The notes: generated from the letters alone by a model not told the origin. Counted from the first letter of the stretch, positions 34,254 to 44,807 are shown. The stretch: 63,046 nt of DNA from Polaromonas sp. (GCA_013298945.1 JAAFJR010000012.1:1-63046), one strand, 5' to 3'. Program-made: numbers and translations.

Positions 34254-35240
34254 TCACAACTTCAACCCCTTAGGTAACGGGAACTTCATCGTCTCCTGAA
34301 TCCCGTCCATTTTGCGGACGGACACGGCGCCTAGCTCTTTGATGCGTTTGATGACCTGATTCACCAAAATCTCAGGTGCAGACGCCCCAGCTGTCAATCC
34401 AATCGTGGTTTTGCCTTCAAACCAAGCATCTTGCAGCTCGTCGGCGTTGTCGACCATGTGGCTTTCTGTGCCTAGGCGGGTGGCTAGCTCGGCCAAGCGG
34501 TTGCTGTTGGAGCTGGTGGGGCTGCCGACGACGATGACCATGTCCACCTGCGGGCTCATGATTTTGACGGCGTCTTGGCGGTTTTGGGTGGCGTAGCAGA
34601 TGTCTTGCATTTTGGGCACGCGCACCAGTGGAAAACGTGCTTTGACGGCGGCGGCAATCTCCGCCGCATCGTCCACGCTCAGGGTGGTTTGGGTGACCAA
34701 GGCGAGCTTTTCGGTCTGCGATGGTGCAACTTTTGCCACATCGCGCACACTGTCGACCAAGTGGATACCGCTGCTGAGCTGCCCCATCGTGCCCTCGACC
34801 TCTGGGTGACCTTGGTGGCCAATCATGATGAACTCAAAGCCTTCAGCATGCAGTTTCGCCACTTCAACGTGGACTTTGGTGACCAGCGGGCAGGTGGCGT
34901 CAAAAATCTGAAAACCGCGCATTTTGGCTTCGTTTTGCACTGCTTTGCTCACGCCGTGGGCAGAGAAAACCAGCGTCGCACCGGGCGGCACATCGCTCAA
35001 CTCTTCAATAAAAATCGCGCCGCGTGTTTTTAAATCGTTCACCACGTAGGTGTTGTGGACGATTTCATGGCGCACGTAAATGGGTGCACCGAATTTGACC
35101 AAGGCTGCTTCAACGATATCGATAGCGCGGTCAACGCCTGCACAGAAGCCACGCGGCTCTGCAAGCAGTATTTCCCCGTTTTTAAGCATATTTTCGGCTG
35201 TAGCCGGCGTATTTATTGCCTGAGCAGCTATATTATTCAT
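34254..35240 (-). CDS. ispH: 4-hydroxy-3-methylbut-2-enyl diphosphate reductase
   Basis: 328 residues; the last step of the MEP pathway, making IPP and DMAPP with a [4Fe-4S] cluster. Cysteine ligands are in EPRGFCAGVDRAI, FDATCPLVTKVH and MQDICYATQNRQ, and the E-x-T-x-G-type segment is TIGLTAGASAP. The normal N-terminus starts close to MLKNGEILLAEPRGFCAG; the preceding ~17 residues (MNNIAAQAINTPATAEN) come from dispersed repeat R3, so the start at 35240 is doubtful and an internal ATG near 35189 may be the true one. It is followed upstream by the FKBP gene in the same direction. Confidence 0.95.
   Translation of the reverse strand: MNNIAAQAINTPATAENMLKNGEILLAEPRGFCAGVDRAIDIVEAALVKFGAPIYVRHEIVHNTYVVNDLKTRGAIFIEELSDVPPGATLVFSAHGVSKAVQNEAKMRGFQIFDATCPLVTKVHVEVAKLHAEGFEFIMIGHQGHPEVEGTMGQLSSGIHLVDSVRDVAKVAPSQTEKLALVTQTTLSVDDAAEIAAAVKARFPLVRVPKMQDICYATQNRQDAVKIMSPQVDMVIVVGSPTSSNSNRLAELATRLGTESHMVDNADELQDAWFEGKTTIGLTAGASAPEILVNQVIKRIKELGAVSVRKMDGIQETMKFPLPKGLKL
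35194..35238 (-). repeat. Dispersed repeat copy R3, encoding the predicted IspH N-terminus
   Basis: Minus-strand sense ATAGCTGCTCAGGCAATAAA then TACGCCGGCTACAGCCG. It matches the R1/R5 cores base for base over most of its length. In this frame it is translated as the non-conserved start of IspH. Confidence 0.85.
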
Positions 35241-35283
35241 AGTAAATTTAAAAACTTAGTCACCATTAAAGAACTTAAAAAAC

Positions 35284-35766
35284 TCAAAGAATGCCAATCA
35301 ATTGCACTTCAAACGTCACCGGCTGCCCCGCCAGCGGGTGGTTAAAGTCAAATTGCACGGCAGCGTTCAGCCCATCGCCTTTGAAATCTTGCACCACACC
35401 AGCAAACTGGCCAGCGCCGTCTGGCGTGGGGAACTGCACCACGTCGCCAATGGCGTAGCTTTCTTGCGGGTCGCCCATCGCCGTCAGCTCTTTGCGTGCT
35501 AACCATTGAATCATGCCCACATTGCGCTCCCCAAACGCTGCGCCAGCGGGTAGCTCAAACGTGGTGTGCGTGCCCTCTGCCAGCCCCAGCAACTTGGCCT
35601 CGACAGCGGGAGCGAGTTCACCTGTACCTAAAGACAAAGTGGCGGGCTTGCCAGCAAAGGTGTTGATAACGTCACCAGATGTGCCTGAGAGACGGTAATG
35701 CAGCGTTAAAAAGGAATCTGCTTGGACGGTAGGGGTTGCTATGTGGGTGGTTGTCATGGAAAGCAT
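35284..35766 (-). CDS. FKBP-type peptidyl-prolyl isomerase (SlpA/FkpB-like)
   Basis: 160 residues with the SlyD/SlpA-type core: DSFLTLHYRLSGTSGDVINT, FAGKPATLSLGTGELAPAVE, LGLAEGTHTTFELPAGAAFG and AVQFDFNHPLAGQPVTFEV near the end, the FxxDxNHPLAGxxL motif of the IF-domain group. It should catalyse prolyl isomerisation and act as a chaperone in the cytoplasm. In many proteobacteria slpA lies next to ispH, as here. It has no metal-binding His-rich tail as in SlyD. Confidence 0.9.
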   Translation of the reverse strand: MLSMTTTHIATPTVQADSFLTLHYRLSGTSGDVINTFAGKPATLSLGTGELAPAVEAKLLGLAEGTHTTFELPAGAAFGERNVGMIQWLARKELTAMGDPQESYAIGDVVQFPTPDGAGQFAGVVQDFKGDGLNAAVQFDFNHPLAGQPVTFEVQLIGIL

Positions 35767-35840
35767 CTATAAACTGGCACTAATCTGGCACTAAACTGAC
35801 TCTATTGTAAGAACTTCCCATATTTGTAGAAATCACCCCT

Positions 35841-36524
35841 ATGTCCATGAAAAACACCCCCGCAGACTCGCGTCCGCGCGAAAAACTTCTTGCCCGTGGC
35901 CCGGGGGCGCTGAGTGACGCCGAGCTGTTGGCTATTTTGCTACGTACCGGCATCGTCGGCAAAGGCGTGCTGCAAATGGCACAGGAACTGCTGGACGACA
36001 AGCTGGGTTTTGGCGGCATATCGGGGCTTTTGAACACGACAGCCGAAGATTTGAAGCGCATCAAAGGCTTGGGGCCAGCGAAACGGGCAGAATTGGTCGC
36101 GGTTTTGGAGCTCGCCCGCCGTGCGCTGGCGCAGCAGCTCAAGGAACGCACGATTTTTGAATCGCCTCAAGCAGTCAAGGACTATTTGCAGCTACACCTA
36201 GCCGCCCGCCCATACGAAGTGTTTGCCGTGCTGTTTTTGGATGTGCAAAACCGGATGCTGGCGATGGAGGAGCTGTTTCGCGGCAGTTTGTCGCAAACCA
36301 GTGTGTACCCGCGTGAAGTGGTGCTACGTGCCCTGCACCACAACGCCAGCAGCGTGGTGCTCAGCCATAACCACCCCAGCGGCGGCGTGCAGCCCTCCAA
36401 AGCCGATGAATCGTTGACCAAAACCCTGAAAGCCGCGCTGGCGCTGGTGGATGTACGGGTGTTGGACCACATCATTGTGGCACCTGGGCAAACGGCTTCG
36501 ATGATGGAGTTGGGGTTGGTTTAG
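35841..36524 (+). CDS. radC: RadC family JAB-domain protein
   Basis: 227 residues. N-terminal helix-hairpin-helix ([20 protein letters not shown]) and C-terminal JAMM metalloprotease-like domain with [20 protein letters not shown] carrying the H-x-H-x7-S-x2-D motif. The family is named RadC but its DNA-repair role is disputed; the JAB domain may cleave isopeptide-like bonds. Divergent from the FKBP/ispH genes. A short tandem repeat (GGCTTGGTAT) follows its stop. Confidence 0.93.
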   Translation: MSMKNTPADSRPREKLLARGPGALSDAELLAILLRTGIVGKGVLQMAQELLDDKLGFGGISGLLNTTAEDLKRIKGLGPAKRAELVAVLELARRALAQQLKERTIFESPQAVKDYLQLHLAARPYEVFAVLFLDVQNRMLAMEELFRGSLSQTSVYPREVVLRALHHNASSVVLSHNHPSGGVQPSKADESLTKTLKAALALVDVRVLDHIIVAPGQTASMMELGLV

Positions 36525-36558
36525 GGCTTGGTATGGGGCTTGGTATGTGGCTTGGTAT
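36525..36558 (+). repeat. Tandem repeat GGCTTGGTAT after radC
   Basis: Three copies of GGCTTGGTAT at 36525, 36537 and 36549 with a 12-bp period, immediately downstream of the radC stop. No gene is visible in it. Confidence 0.7.
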
Positions 36559-36653
36559 AGCGACTAGCATGGGGCTAGACTAGGCTTTTTAGTTTAGGAT
36601 GGATTTTTGACTAGCTACAATGATTTTTATCAGAAATCTACGGGAGCCGTACT

Positions 36654-37337
36654 TTGTACAAACTAATCGCATTCGATGCCTACGGCACCTTGTTTGATGT
36701 CTATTCCATGGGGCAATTGGCTGAAGAAATTTTCCCGGGTCACGGCGCTGCTTTTGCTGTCATGTGGCGCGACCGTCAAATTGAATACACCCGCTTGGTC
36801 ACCATGAGCGACCCCAACCCTGCGGGTAGCAAGCACTATTTGCCGTTTTGGGAACTAACTATTCGCTCCTTGCGTTATGTGTGTAAGCGCATGCAACTGG
36901 TTTTGACGACAGAGATCGAAAGGCGACTGATGGATCAGTATGCCAAATTGACAGCCTTTGAAGACAGCCTGTCCGTGTTGATGAAGATAAAACAGCTGAG
37001 CATGTCCACAGCCATACTTTCTAACGGTAGCCGGGAGATGCTGGCAACCGTGGTTGAAAGCAATGGCTTGAAGCCTTACTTAGACAAGGTAGTTACGGTG
37101 GAAGAGGTCAAGCTTTTCAAAACTTCGCCACAAAGTTACCAACTCTTGCTAGACGCCTTTAAAGTTAATAAGGAAGACATCCTCTTTGTTTCTAGCAATG
37201 CTTGGGACGCTGTGGGTGCATCTTGGTTTGGCTTCGATGTTTTTTGGGTCAACCGCCAAGGTTGGCCATTTGAAGAGATTGGGAACAAACCAAAATTTGA
37301 AGGTGACTCGCTTTCCAAAATTTTAGAATTTTTTTGA
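36654..37337 (+). CDS. Haloacid dehalogenase type II (HAD) family protein
   Basis: 227 residues starting with TTG at 36654, preceded by GGGAG; no ATG fits the conserved N-terminus YKLIAFDAYGTLFDV, whose Asp is the nucleophile. Other HAD motifs: ILSNGSREM (motif II Ser), Lys in VKLFKTSP (motif III) and VSSNAWDAVGASWFGF (motif IV Asp). L-2-haloacid dehalogenases share all these, but many homologues are generic phosphatases, so the substrate is uncertain. An in-line TACAAT -10-like hexamer with AGCTACAATGATTTT occurs at 36614-36628. It is upstream of serC but separated by the palindromic element. Confidence 0.85.
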   Translation: MYKLIAFDAYGTLFDVYSMGQLAEEIFPGHGAAFAVMWRDRQIEYTRLVTMSDPNPAGSKHYLPFWELTIRSLRYVCKRMQLVLTTEIERRLMDQYAKLTAFEDSLSVLMKIKQLSMSTAILSNGSREMLATVVESNGLKPYLDKVVTVEEVKLFKTSPQSYQLLLDAFKVNKEDILFVSSNAWDAVGASWFGFDVFWVNRQGWPFEEIGNKPKFEGDSLSKILEFF

Positions 37338-37353
37338 CTGAGAGCAGCACCTA

Positions 37354-37414
37354 GTCATTCCCGCGAAGCCGGTAAACCATGCCCCTTGTGGATTCCCGCC
37401 TTCGCGGGAATGAC
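37354..37414. repeat. REP/BIME-like palindromic element
   Basis: GTCATTCCCGCGAA (37354-37367) and TTCGCGGGAATGAC (37401-37414) form a perfect 14-bp inverted repeat around 33 bp. This GTCATTCCCGCGAA-type palindrome is widespread in intergenic regions of beta- and gamma-proteobacteria. It lies between the HAD gene and serC and could form a strong hairpin in either transcript. Confidence 0.8.
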
Positions 37415-37474
37415 GGCTTTTTGCCTTGCTACAATGATTTTTTACGCATTTATTCATGTCTAACTGAGAACACC

Positions 37475-38590
37475 ATGCAACCCACCATTAAACCGAAAAA
37501 CCCCAATTTCTCATCAGGCCCCTGCGCCAAGCGCCCGGGCTATGACGTGAGCAAGCTGCAGCTGGATGTGCTGGGTCGCTCGCACCGCTCGGCTTTGGGT
37601 AAAAAAGCGCTGGGCTTGGCCTGCTCAGAAACAGCCCGCATTCTGGGTTTGCCTGATGGCTACCGCGTCGCAGTGGTGCCCGGCTCGGACACCGGTGCAA
37701 TCGAGATGGCGATGTGGTCCATGCTAGGCGCACGTGGCGTGGACGTGCTGGAGTGGGAGTCTTTCAGCGCGGGATGGACGACAGATATTGTGAAACAGCT
37801 CAAACTGCCGAACACCAACGTTATCACCGCCGACTATGGCGATTTGACGGACATGGGCAAGGTCAACTTTGACAATGACGTGGTGTTTGTGTGGAACGGC
37901 ACAACGTCCGGCGTGAAAGTGCCGAATGGCGACTGGATTCCCGCTGACCGCGCCGGCCTCACGCTGTGCGACGCGACATCTGCCGTGTTTGCCATGGACA
38001 TGCCTTGGGAGAAGCTGGACGTCATCACATACTCTTGGCAAAAAGTGCTGGGTGGTGAGGGTGCGCACGGCATGCTGATTTTGAGCCCGCGCGCTGCAGA
38101 GCGCATCGAAGCCTACAACCCACCGTGGCCCATGCCCAAGGTGTTCCGCATGAAGTCGGGCGGCAAGCTGACCGAGGGTTTGTTCAAGGGCGAAACCATC
38201 AATACGCCGTCTATGTTGTGTGTATCCGACTACTTAGACGCGCTGCAGTGGGCCGAAAGCGTGGGTGGCGTGAAGGGCTTAATTTCCCGCAGCACCGCCA
38301 ACTTGGCTGTGATTGAAGATTTTGTAGCGGCCAACGACTGGATTTCCTTCCTCGCCAAAGACAAAGCCACCCGCTCCAACACCAGCGTCTGCATGACCCT
38401 GACCGCCACCGAAGAGCAGGTCAAAAAGATGGTCAAACTACTGGACACAGAAGGTGTGGCCTACGACATTGGCGCGTACAAAGACGCGCCAGCCGGGCTG
38501 CGGATTTGGTGCGGCGCGACGGTGGAAGCGTCGGATTTGAAGGCGTTGATGCCTTGGCTGACTTGGGCTTACCAGCAAGTCACCGCGTAA
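37475..38590 (+). CDS. serC: Phosphoserine aminotransferase (alpha-type)
   Basis: 371 residues from the ATG at 37475; an upstream in-frame start inside the REP-like element is not credible. It transaminates 3-phosphohydroxypyruvate to phosphoserine. Features of the PLP fold: [15 protein letters not shown] at the start, [15 protein letters not shown], Asp in [12 protein letters not shown] and the Schiff-base Lys in [17 protein letters not shown]. Sequence style matches the alpha-proteobacterial/Methanosarcina-type SerC rather than the E. coli type. A TACAAT -10-like hexamer lies at ~37430. It forms an operon with serA 35 bp downstream. Confidence 0.93.
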   Translation: MQPTIKPKNPNFSSGPCAKRPGYDVSKLQLDVLGRSHRSALGKKALGLACSETARILGLPDGYRVAVVPGSDTGAIEMAMWSMLGARGVDVLEWESFSAGWTTDIVKQLKLPNTNVITADYGDLTDMGKVNFDNDVVFVWNGTTSGVKVPNGDWIPADRAGLTLCDATSAVFAMDMPWEKLDVITYSWQKVLGGEGAHGMLILSPRAAERIEAYNPPWPMPKVFRMKSGGKLTEGLFKGETINTPSMLCVSDYLDALQWAESVGGVKGLISRSTANLAVIEDFVAANDWISFLAKDKATRSNTSVCMTLTATEEQVKKMVKLLDTEGVAYDIGAYKDAPAGLRIWCGATVEASDLKALMPWLTWAYQQVTA

Positions 38591-38625
38591 ATTGCTTGAG
38601 TCCCATCCTTTGAAAGAGTTTGAAT

Positions 38626-39798
38626 ATGTACAAGGTTAGAACCTACAACGCGATCTCAGTCAAAGGACTTGAGCGCTTCCCGCGTCAATCTTTCGAGGTG
38701 GGCAGCGACATCAGCCAGCCCGATGCGTTTTTGCTGCGCAGCCAGAAACTGCAGGGTGTGGAAGTTCCCAAATCGCTGCTGGCAGCCGCCCGTGCCGGCG
38801 CCGGCGTCAACAACGTGCCGATTGCCGACTACAGCAAACTGGGCGTCGTCGTTTTCAACACCCCAGGCGCAAACGCCAACGCGGTAAAAGAACTGGTCAT
38901 GGCCGGCATGCTTCTGGCGACACGCGGCATTTTGCCGGGCATGGCGTATGTCAACACCTTGACGGATATAACGGATGCTTCTGAAATGTCCGCTCACCTA
39001 GAAAAAGAAAAAGCCCGCTTTGCTGGTGGCGAGATCAAAGGCAAAACGCTGGGCATTGTCGGGCTGGGTGCGATTGGCTCCATGGTCGCCGACATGGCGC
39101 TGGCGATGGGCATGAAGGTGGTTGGATTTGACCCAGCGCTGTCTATTGATGCCGCTTGGCGCTTGTCCAGCGAAGTCACGCGCATGGAAAACCTGCAGGC
39201 GCTCTTGGCTCGGTCGGACTACATCTCGCTGCATGTGCCCGCTATGGACGCGACCAAGCACTTGATCAACGACGCCGCTTTGGCGCTGACCAAGCCCAAA
39301 GCGGTACTGCTGAACTTTGCACGGGAAACGATTGTGGACTCCGCAGCCGTCAAACGCAGCTTGGACGCGGGCAAATTGGGCAAATACGTGTGTGATTTCC
39401 CTGAGCCAGATTTGCTCAACCACCCCCAAGTCATCGCCATGCCTCACATCGGTGCCAGCACTGAAGAATCTGAAGAAAACTGCGCGGTGATGGCAGCCAA
39501 CCAACTGATGGATTACTTGGAAAACGGCAACATCGTCAACTCGGTCAATTTCCCCGCTGTCAGCATGAGCAGAACCGCCGGCACGTCGCGCATCACCTTC
39601 TCAAACGACAACGTTTCCGGTGTCTTAGGCCATGTTTTGTCGGTGTTAGCAGATAAAAACGTCAACGTTATCGACATGATGAACAAAAGCCGGGGTGAGC
39701 TGGCATTCAACATCATCGATGTGGAGACACCACCGTCCGCAGACGTGGTTGCTGCCATTGCTGCCGTAGAGCATGTGATTCGGGTTCGGGTGATTTGA
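38626..39798 (+). CDS. serA: D-3-phosphoglycerate dehydrogenase
   Basis: 390 residues from the ATG at 38626 (a TTG two codons earlier is less likely). First step of serine synthesis: oxidises 3-phosphoglycerate using NAD. NAD fold with GIVGLGAIGSMVADMAL, catalytic residues Arg in LNFARETIVD, Glu in PEPDLLNH and His in AMPHIGASTEESEENCA. The C-terminal ~75 residues carry an ACT-like domain (HVLSVLADKNVNVIDMMNKS) for feedback by serine. Follows serC directly and overlaps no gene; the sugar kinase begins 42 bp after. Confidence 0.95.
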   Translation: MYKVRTYNAISVKGLERFPRQSFEVGSDISQPDAFLLRSQKLQGVEVPKSLLAAARAGAGVNNVPIADYSKLGVVVFNTPGANANAVKELVMAGMLLATRGILPGMAYVNTLTDITDASEMSAHLEKEKARFAGGEIKGKTLGIVGLGAIGSMVADMALAMGMKVVGFDPALSIDAAWRLSSEVTRMENLQALLARSDYISLHVPAMDATKHLINDAALALTKPKAVLLNFARETIVDSAAVKRSLDAGKLGKYVCDFPEPDLLNHPQVIAMPHIGASTEESEENCAVMAANQLMDYLENGNIVNSVNFPAVSMSRTAGTSRITFSNDNVSGVLGHVLSVLADKNVNVIDMMNKSRGELAFNIIDVETPPSADVVAAIAAVEHVIRVRVI

Positions 39799-39839
39799 TA
39801 GGTAGCGTCACAAGAGTCACAAATGAATATCGCCACGCC

Positions 39840-40778
39840 ATGAAAAAAGTCATTGATGTCCTCGCACTAGGCGAGGCCATGCTTGAATTCAACCAAACCC
39901 ACCCTGGGCAACCACATTACCTGCAGGGCTTTGGTGGCGACACCAGCAATGCCACCATCGCCGCTGCCCGTGCAGGGGTCCAAGCAGCGTATCTCACCCG
40001 TATAGGCGACGATAATTTTGGTCGCGCCTTGCTAGATCTGTGGCATACCGAAGGCGTGGACACTGCCGCCATTGAAACCACAGCAGATGCGCCCACGGGC
40101 ATTTATTTCGTAACCCACGGGGCAAAAGGTCACGAATTCAGCTACTTGCGAGCAGGCTCTGCCGCTAGCTTGATGACACCGGACTGGTTGCAACACAGTG
40201 CTGTACGCCACCATATACAGGCTGCGCGTGCACTACATGTATCCGGTATTTCACTGGCAATATCACCCAGCGCTTTAGAAACATCGCTTGCCGCCATGAG
40301 ATTAGCCAAAAGCGAGGGAACACTGGTGTCGTTCGACTCCAACTTGCGCCTCAAACTGTGGTCGCTAGAACGAGCCAAGCAAGGTATCACGCAAGCCGTC
40401 GCGTTGTGCGACCTGTTTTTACCAAGCTTGGAAGACATGACCGCACTCCTAGGCATGAGTGATCCTGATGCCATCGTCGATTGGGGACATGCACACGGTG
40501 CAGCTACCGTGGTGCTCAAACTAGGCGCAGCTGGCGCATTGGTTAGCGACGGCAAGCGTCGTCAACACATTGCGGGCAACCGCGTTACCGTGGTAGACGC
40601 GACAGGAGCTGGCGACTGCTTTTGCGGCAACCTGCTGGCCCGTATCACCCAAGGCGACGACATTTTCGCCGCCACACGCTACGCCAACGCCGCAGCCTCA
40701 TTAGCCGTGCAAGGTTTCGGCGCTGTAGCCCCCTTACCTAGATCGGCACAGGTGCAGGCAGCGTTGGCATCAAATTAG
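39840..40778 (+). CDS. PfkB-family sugar kinase (2-keto-3-deoxygluconate kinase-like)
   Basis: 312 residues from the ATG at 39840. Ribokinase-fold motifs: LALGEAMLEFNQTHPG, GGDTSNATIAAARAGV, TRIGDDNFGRALLD and the catalytic Asp in VTVVDATGAGDCFCGNLLAR (GAGD). KdgK-type Gly-Gly-Asp-x-x-N and YLRAGSAAS substrate motifs favour a 2-keto-3-deoxy sugar acid such as KDG. It follows serA in the same direction, 41 bp away; a role in serine metabolism is not implied. A repeat copy R4 follows. Confidence 0.88.
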   Translation: MKKVIDVLALGEAMLEFNQTHPGQPHYLQGFGGDTSNATIAAARAGVQAAYLTRIGDDNFGRALLDLWHTEGVDTAAIETTADAPTGIYFVTHGAKGHEFSYLRAGSAASLMTPDWLQHSAVRHHIQAARALHVSGISLAISPSALETSLAAMRLAKSEGTLVSFDSNLRLKLWSLERAKQGITQAVALCDLFLPSLEDMTALLGMSDPDAIVDWGHAHGAATVVLKLGAAGALVSDGKRRQHIAGNRVTVVDATGAGDCFCGNLLARITQGDDIFAATRYANAAASLAVQGFGAVAPLPRSAQVQAALASN

Positions 40779-40810
40779 GTAAATTTACAAATTAATCAAG
40801 CAAAATTGGC

Positions 40811-40848
40811 ACCTAGCCAGCATATTTATTGCCTAAACAGCTATAGTA
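40811..40848 (-). repeat. Dispersed repeat copy R4
   Basis: Minus-strand sense ATAGCTGTTTAGGCAATAAA then TATGCTGGCTAGG: a diverged copy upstream of the groES promoter, opposite in orientation to R5, so groES is flanked by inverted copies. Confidence 0.75.
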
Positions 40849-40906
40849 TTTATAGCAAAATGTGACACTTAATCACCTAAATTGCACAAAATTTATGGTT
40901 TTAGGG

Positions 40907-40935
40907 CTTGAAAACTCGCCAAAAACCCTTATCAT
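40907..40935 (+). promoter_or_regulatory. Sigma-32-like heat-shock promoter for groESL
   Basis: CTTGAAAA at 40907-40914 and CCCTTATCAT at 40926-40935, with ~12 bp between, match the RpoH consensus (CTTGAAA / CCCCAT-T). It immediately precedes the CIRCE operator, so the operon is probably under both RpoH and HrcA. Confidence 0.7.
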
Positions 40936-40961
40936 TAGCACTCGAAGCAATTGAGTGCTAA
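40935..40961. promoter_or_regulatory. CIRCE operator for HrcA
   Basis: TTAGCACTC-N9-GAGTGCTAA, an exact match to the 9-9-9 CIRCE consensus bound by the HrcA repressor. It sits 62 bp before the groES start, within the transcript leader. HrcA itself is not in the window. Confidence 0.95.
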
Positions 40962-41022
40962 CAAAAATAATGCTCAAGGCTCGACATTTTCTCTAACCCA
41001 TTGTTTTATATAAGGAAACACA

Positions 41023-41313
41023 ATGAAACTTCGTCCATTGCACGACCGCGTGATTGTTAAACGCGTTGAAAACGAGACAAAAACAGCTTCTGGCATCGTC
41101 ATTCCTGACAGCGCTGCTGAAAAACCAGATCAAGGCGAAATCTTGGCTGTTGGTCCTGGCAAAAAAGACGACAAAGGCGCTTTGATTGCACTGAACGTGA
41201 AAGTCGGCGACCGCGTGTTGTTCGGCAAATACAGCGGCCAAACGGTCAAAGTTGACGGCGACGAGCTGTTGGTGATGAAAGAAGAAGACCTTTTCGCTGT
41301 TGTCGAGAAGTGA
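41023..41313 (+). CDS. groES: Co-chaperonin GroES
   Basis: 96 residues, full length, start ATG with AAGGAAA upstream. [20 protein letters not shown] begins the fold; the mobile loop that contacts GroEL is [17 protein letters not shown], with the IVI tripeptide. Forms the heptameric cap of the GroEL cage. It is the first gene of groESL; repeat R5 lies in the 134 bp between it and groEL. Confidence 0.98.
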   Translation: MKLRPLHDRVIVKRVENETKTASGIVIPDSAAEKPDQGEILAVGPGKKDDKGALIALNVKVGDRVLFGKYSGQTVKVDGDELLVMKEEDLFAVVEK

Positions 41314-41361
41314 TTCGAGAAGTCATTCCAAGCATTATTTAAATTATTTAATACTATAAAT

Positions 41362-41400
41362 TTGATAGCTACTAAGGCAATAAATACGCCGGCTACAGCG
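41362..41400 (+). repeat. Dispersed repeat copy R5, between groES and groEL
   Basis: ATAGCTACTAAGGCAATAAA then TACGCCGGCTACAGC, flanked by ATACTATAAATTTG before and ATTTTTAGTATA after. The outer ATACTA / TAGTAT form an inverted pair (about 41351-41414), giving a ~60-bp unit with short terminal inverted repeats. Confidence 0.85.
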
Positions 41401-41438
41401 ATTTTTAGTATATTTTTACCTTCATTAACCTATTTTAG

Positions 41439-43100
<1,662 letters not shown>

Positions 43101-43119
43101 TAACGCCTCTGACTTAGGT

Positions 43120-43161
43120 CAAAAAAGCCCCGCAGACTGTGAAGTTTGCGGGGCTTTTTTT
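43120..43161. terminator. groESL terminator
   Basis: AAAAAAGCCCCGCAGACT and AGTTTGCGGGGCTTTTTT form a long stem with a T-rich end; readable in both directions, so it may also end the convergent secreted-protein gene. A near twin occurs at 44808-44848. Confidence 0.8.
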
Positions 43162-43182
43162 AATGCTTCAAAGATTAAACTT

Positions 43183-44706
43183 TCAACATCCGCAGCCATA
43201 GCTGAACGTATCTTTTCCCAACAGGTGCCAATGTCCGGCGATGTTGACAAAAAACGCTCGAAACCAAGCATCATCTGTCTTAGTAGGCCCGTCTAAGTGC
43301 CCGGGGCTAATGCCCACCCCTTCCCAAACCACCAAATCAGGGATGCCATCTGAATTTAGATCAAAGTGAAATGCTGTTGACGAAACAAATCCAGTAGCAG
43401 CGCGATTTAGTTTCTGCTTAGTTATGTTTAACGATACGGTTTGTTGTGGCAAGGGTCTTTTTGTAAAAAAATACATGAGTTTGTTACCCGTTTTTTGGGG
43501 CTGCGAGTAATCAGGATGACCGCTGTTCAAACCATAATTTATTGAAATTTTGGGGTCAGCATCACCAAAGTCAAACCCATCTCCTTCGTATCCTTCACAC
43601 ATGACACCGTCGTCATTTCCATATTCAAGAACAGATTGACGAATATAAGTAGCCTCTGATTGAATATTGCTTCCATTCTTTGAGAGGGTATTTTTAACGA
43701 CCTGTTGCGTTAGCGATCGATTTACTAATGAAATATCCCATAACCCAAACCACTCTCTTTTGTTTTCTTTGGGCCTAGATTCGTAGCTTTTGGTTTGAAT
43801 TGCCTGAATGATTTGAAATCGCGCAGCGACTTTTTCGGTGTGTGTTGTTGGGGCCGCTATATCGTTTTGATCTTGGAAATAAGAACTTGTAATTACTGGC
43901 AGCTCTAGACTTTCAATAAAAGAGAATAGTTTAGGGGGGATATCCAAACCAGCCCTACCCTGCAAGCCATCTAACGTATTAATACCGATAATCTCCATGA
44001 GATTATTTGTTCGTTTTTCCAACGATGTGCCAAAGTATGCTGAATACTCAGCTTTTTCAATTGGTCCAATTCGTTTTATTTTTTTCAGTCGCTCTTTTTG
44101 TAAATTACGAACACTTATTTTTAGATCATCCCACCGTAGAAATGGTTCAGGCCGAGCAACTAGGATTCCCTTCGCCAAATGTGCTTTCATCCGCTCAAAT
44201 TCGGCTATCTTTGGTCTTTCAGACAGAAAAACTCCCTCAGCTTCATCTTTAGGGTAGTTCCGCTTGTTTTCTAAATACCGCCCGTACTCGGCTAATGCCT
44301 CATAGCTAGGTTTCAACCAAAAGCTACGCTCTGGGTTGTAATTGGGATTTGGAGTTTTGCCATCTGCTAAGTAGAGGCTTGCTATTTCTCGCGGCTTGAT
44401 AACGTTTGCGCCCAGAAATTCACATGCCGTAAACCCTCTCAGCGCTTCTTTGTCGCTAGCAAGAACCTCAATTTCGCAGTATTTGCTCTTTGGCACTTCA
44501 GCAATTAAATTAACTGGTGTATTCAATGCCATTCGCATTAGAACGGGAGCAGATAGGTTAGCTTGCTCACGCAAATTCACACCCGAGCCGATTACCCAGC
44601 GTTTATTTGCCGGTTGCTTAGTAATTTGCGCAAAGCTAGGATGAGTGCCAAAAACAAACAGCAAAACAATCAGTTCGTTAACTCGTTTGCTTAGTTTTAT
44701 AGTCAT
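43183..44706 (-). CDS. Secreted SH3-domain-containing protein of unknown function
   Basis: 507 residues. A signal peptide is at 1-26 (ELIVLLFVFGTHPSFAQ). Residues ~38-100 read as a bacterial SH3 domain: GSGVNLREQANLSAPVLMRM with the NLR/S/P pattern. The middle is unrelated to anything I recognise (many Lys/Arg/Glu helices, PKLFSFIESLELPVITSSYF), and the C-terminus HFDLNSDGIPDLVVWEGVGI is an FG-GAP/EF-hand-like calcium-binding stretch ending in SYGCGC. AT-rich compared with its neighbours. It lies between two near-identical terminators, alone, and looks like an acquired gene. Periplasmic or surface location is inferred. Confidence 0.65.
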   Translation of the reverse strand: MTIKLSKRVNELIVLLFVFGTHPSFAQITKQPANKRWVIGSGVNLREQANLSAPVLMRMALNTPVNLIAEVPKSKYCEIEVLASDKEALRGFTACEFLGANVIKPREIASLYLADGKTPNPNYNPERSFWLKPSYEALAEYGRYLENKRNYPKDEAEGVFLSERPKIAEFERMKAHLAKGILVARPEPFLRWDDLKISVRNLQKERLKKIKRIGPIEKAEYSAYFGTSLEKRTNNLMEIIGINTLDGLQGRAGLDIPPKLFSFIESLELPVITSSYFQDQNDIAAPTTHTEKVAARFQIIQAIQTKSYESRPKENKREWFGLWDISLVNRSLTQQVVKNTLSKNGSNIQSEATYIRQSVLEYGNDDGVMCEGYEGDGFDFGDADPKISINYGLNSGHPDYSQPQKTGNKLMYFFTKRPLPQQTVSLNITKQKLNRAATGFVSSTAFHFDLNSDGIPDLVVWEGVGISPGHLDGPTKTDDAWFRAFFVNIAGHWHLLGKDTFSYGCGC

Positions 44707-44807
44707 GAAAGCTATCCTGAAAACGTGTTAATAATCATTAATGATATTAACGCAAAACAGTTTCAGAAGCATCAAATTACTTTATGTAAACGTATGAATG
44801 CACAAAG

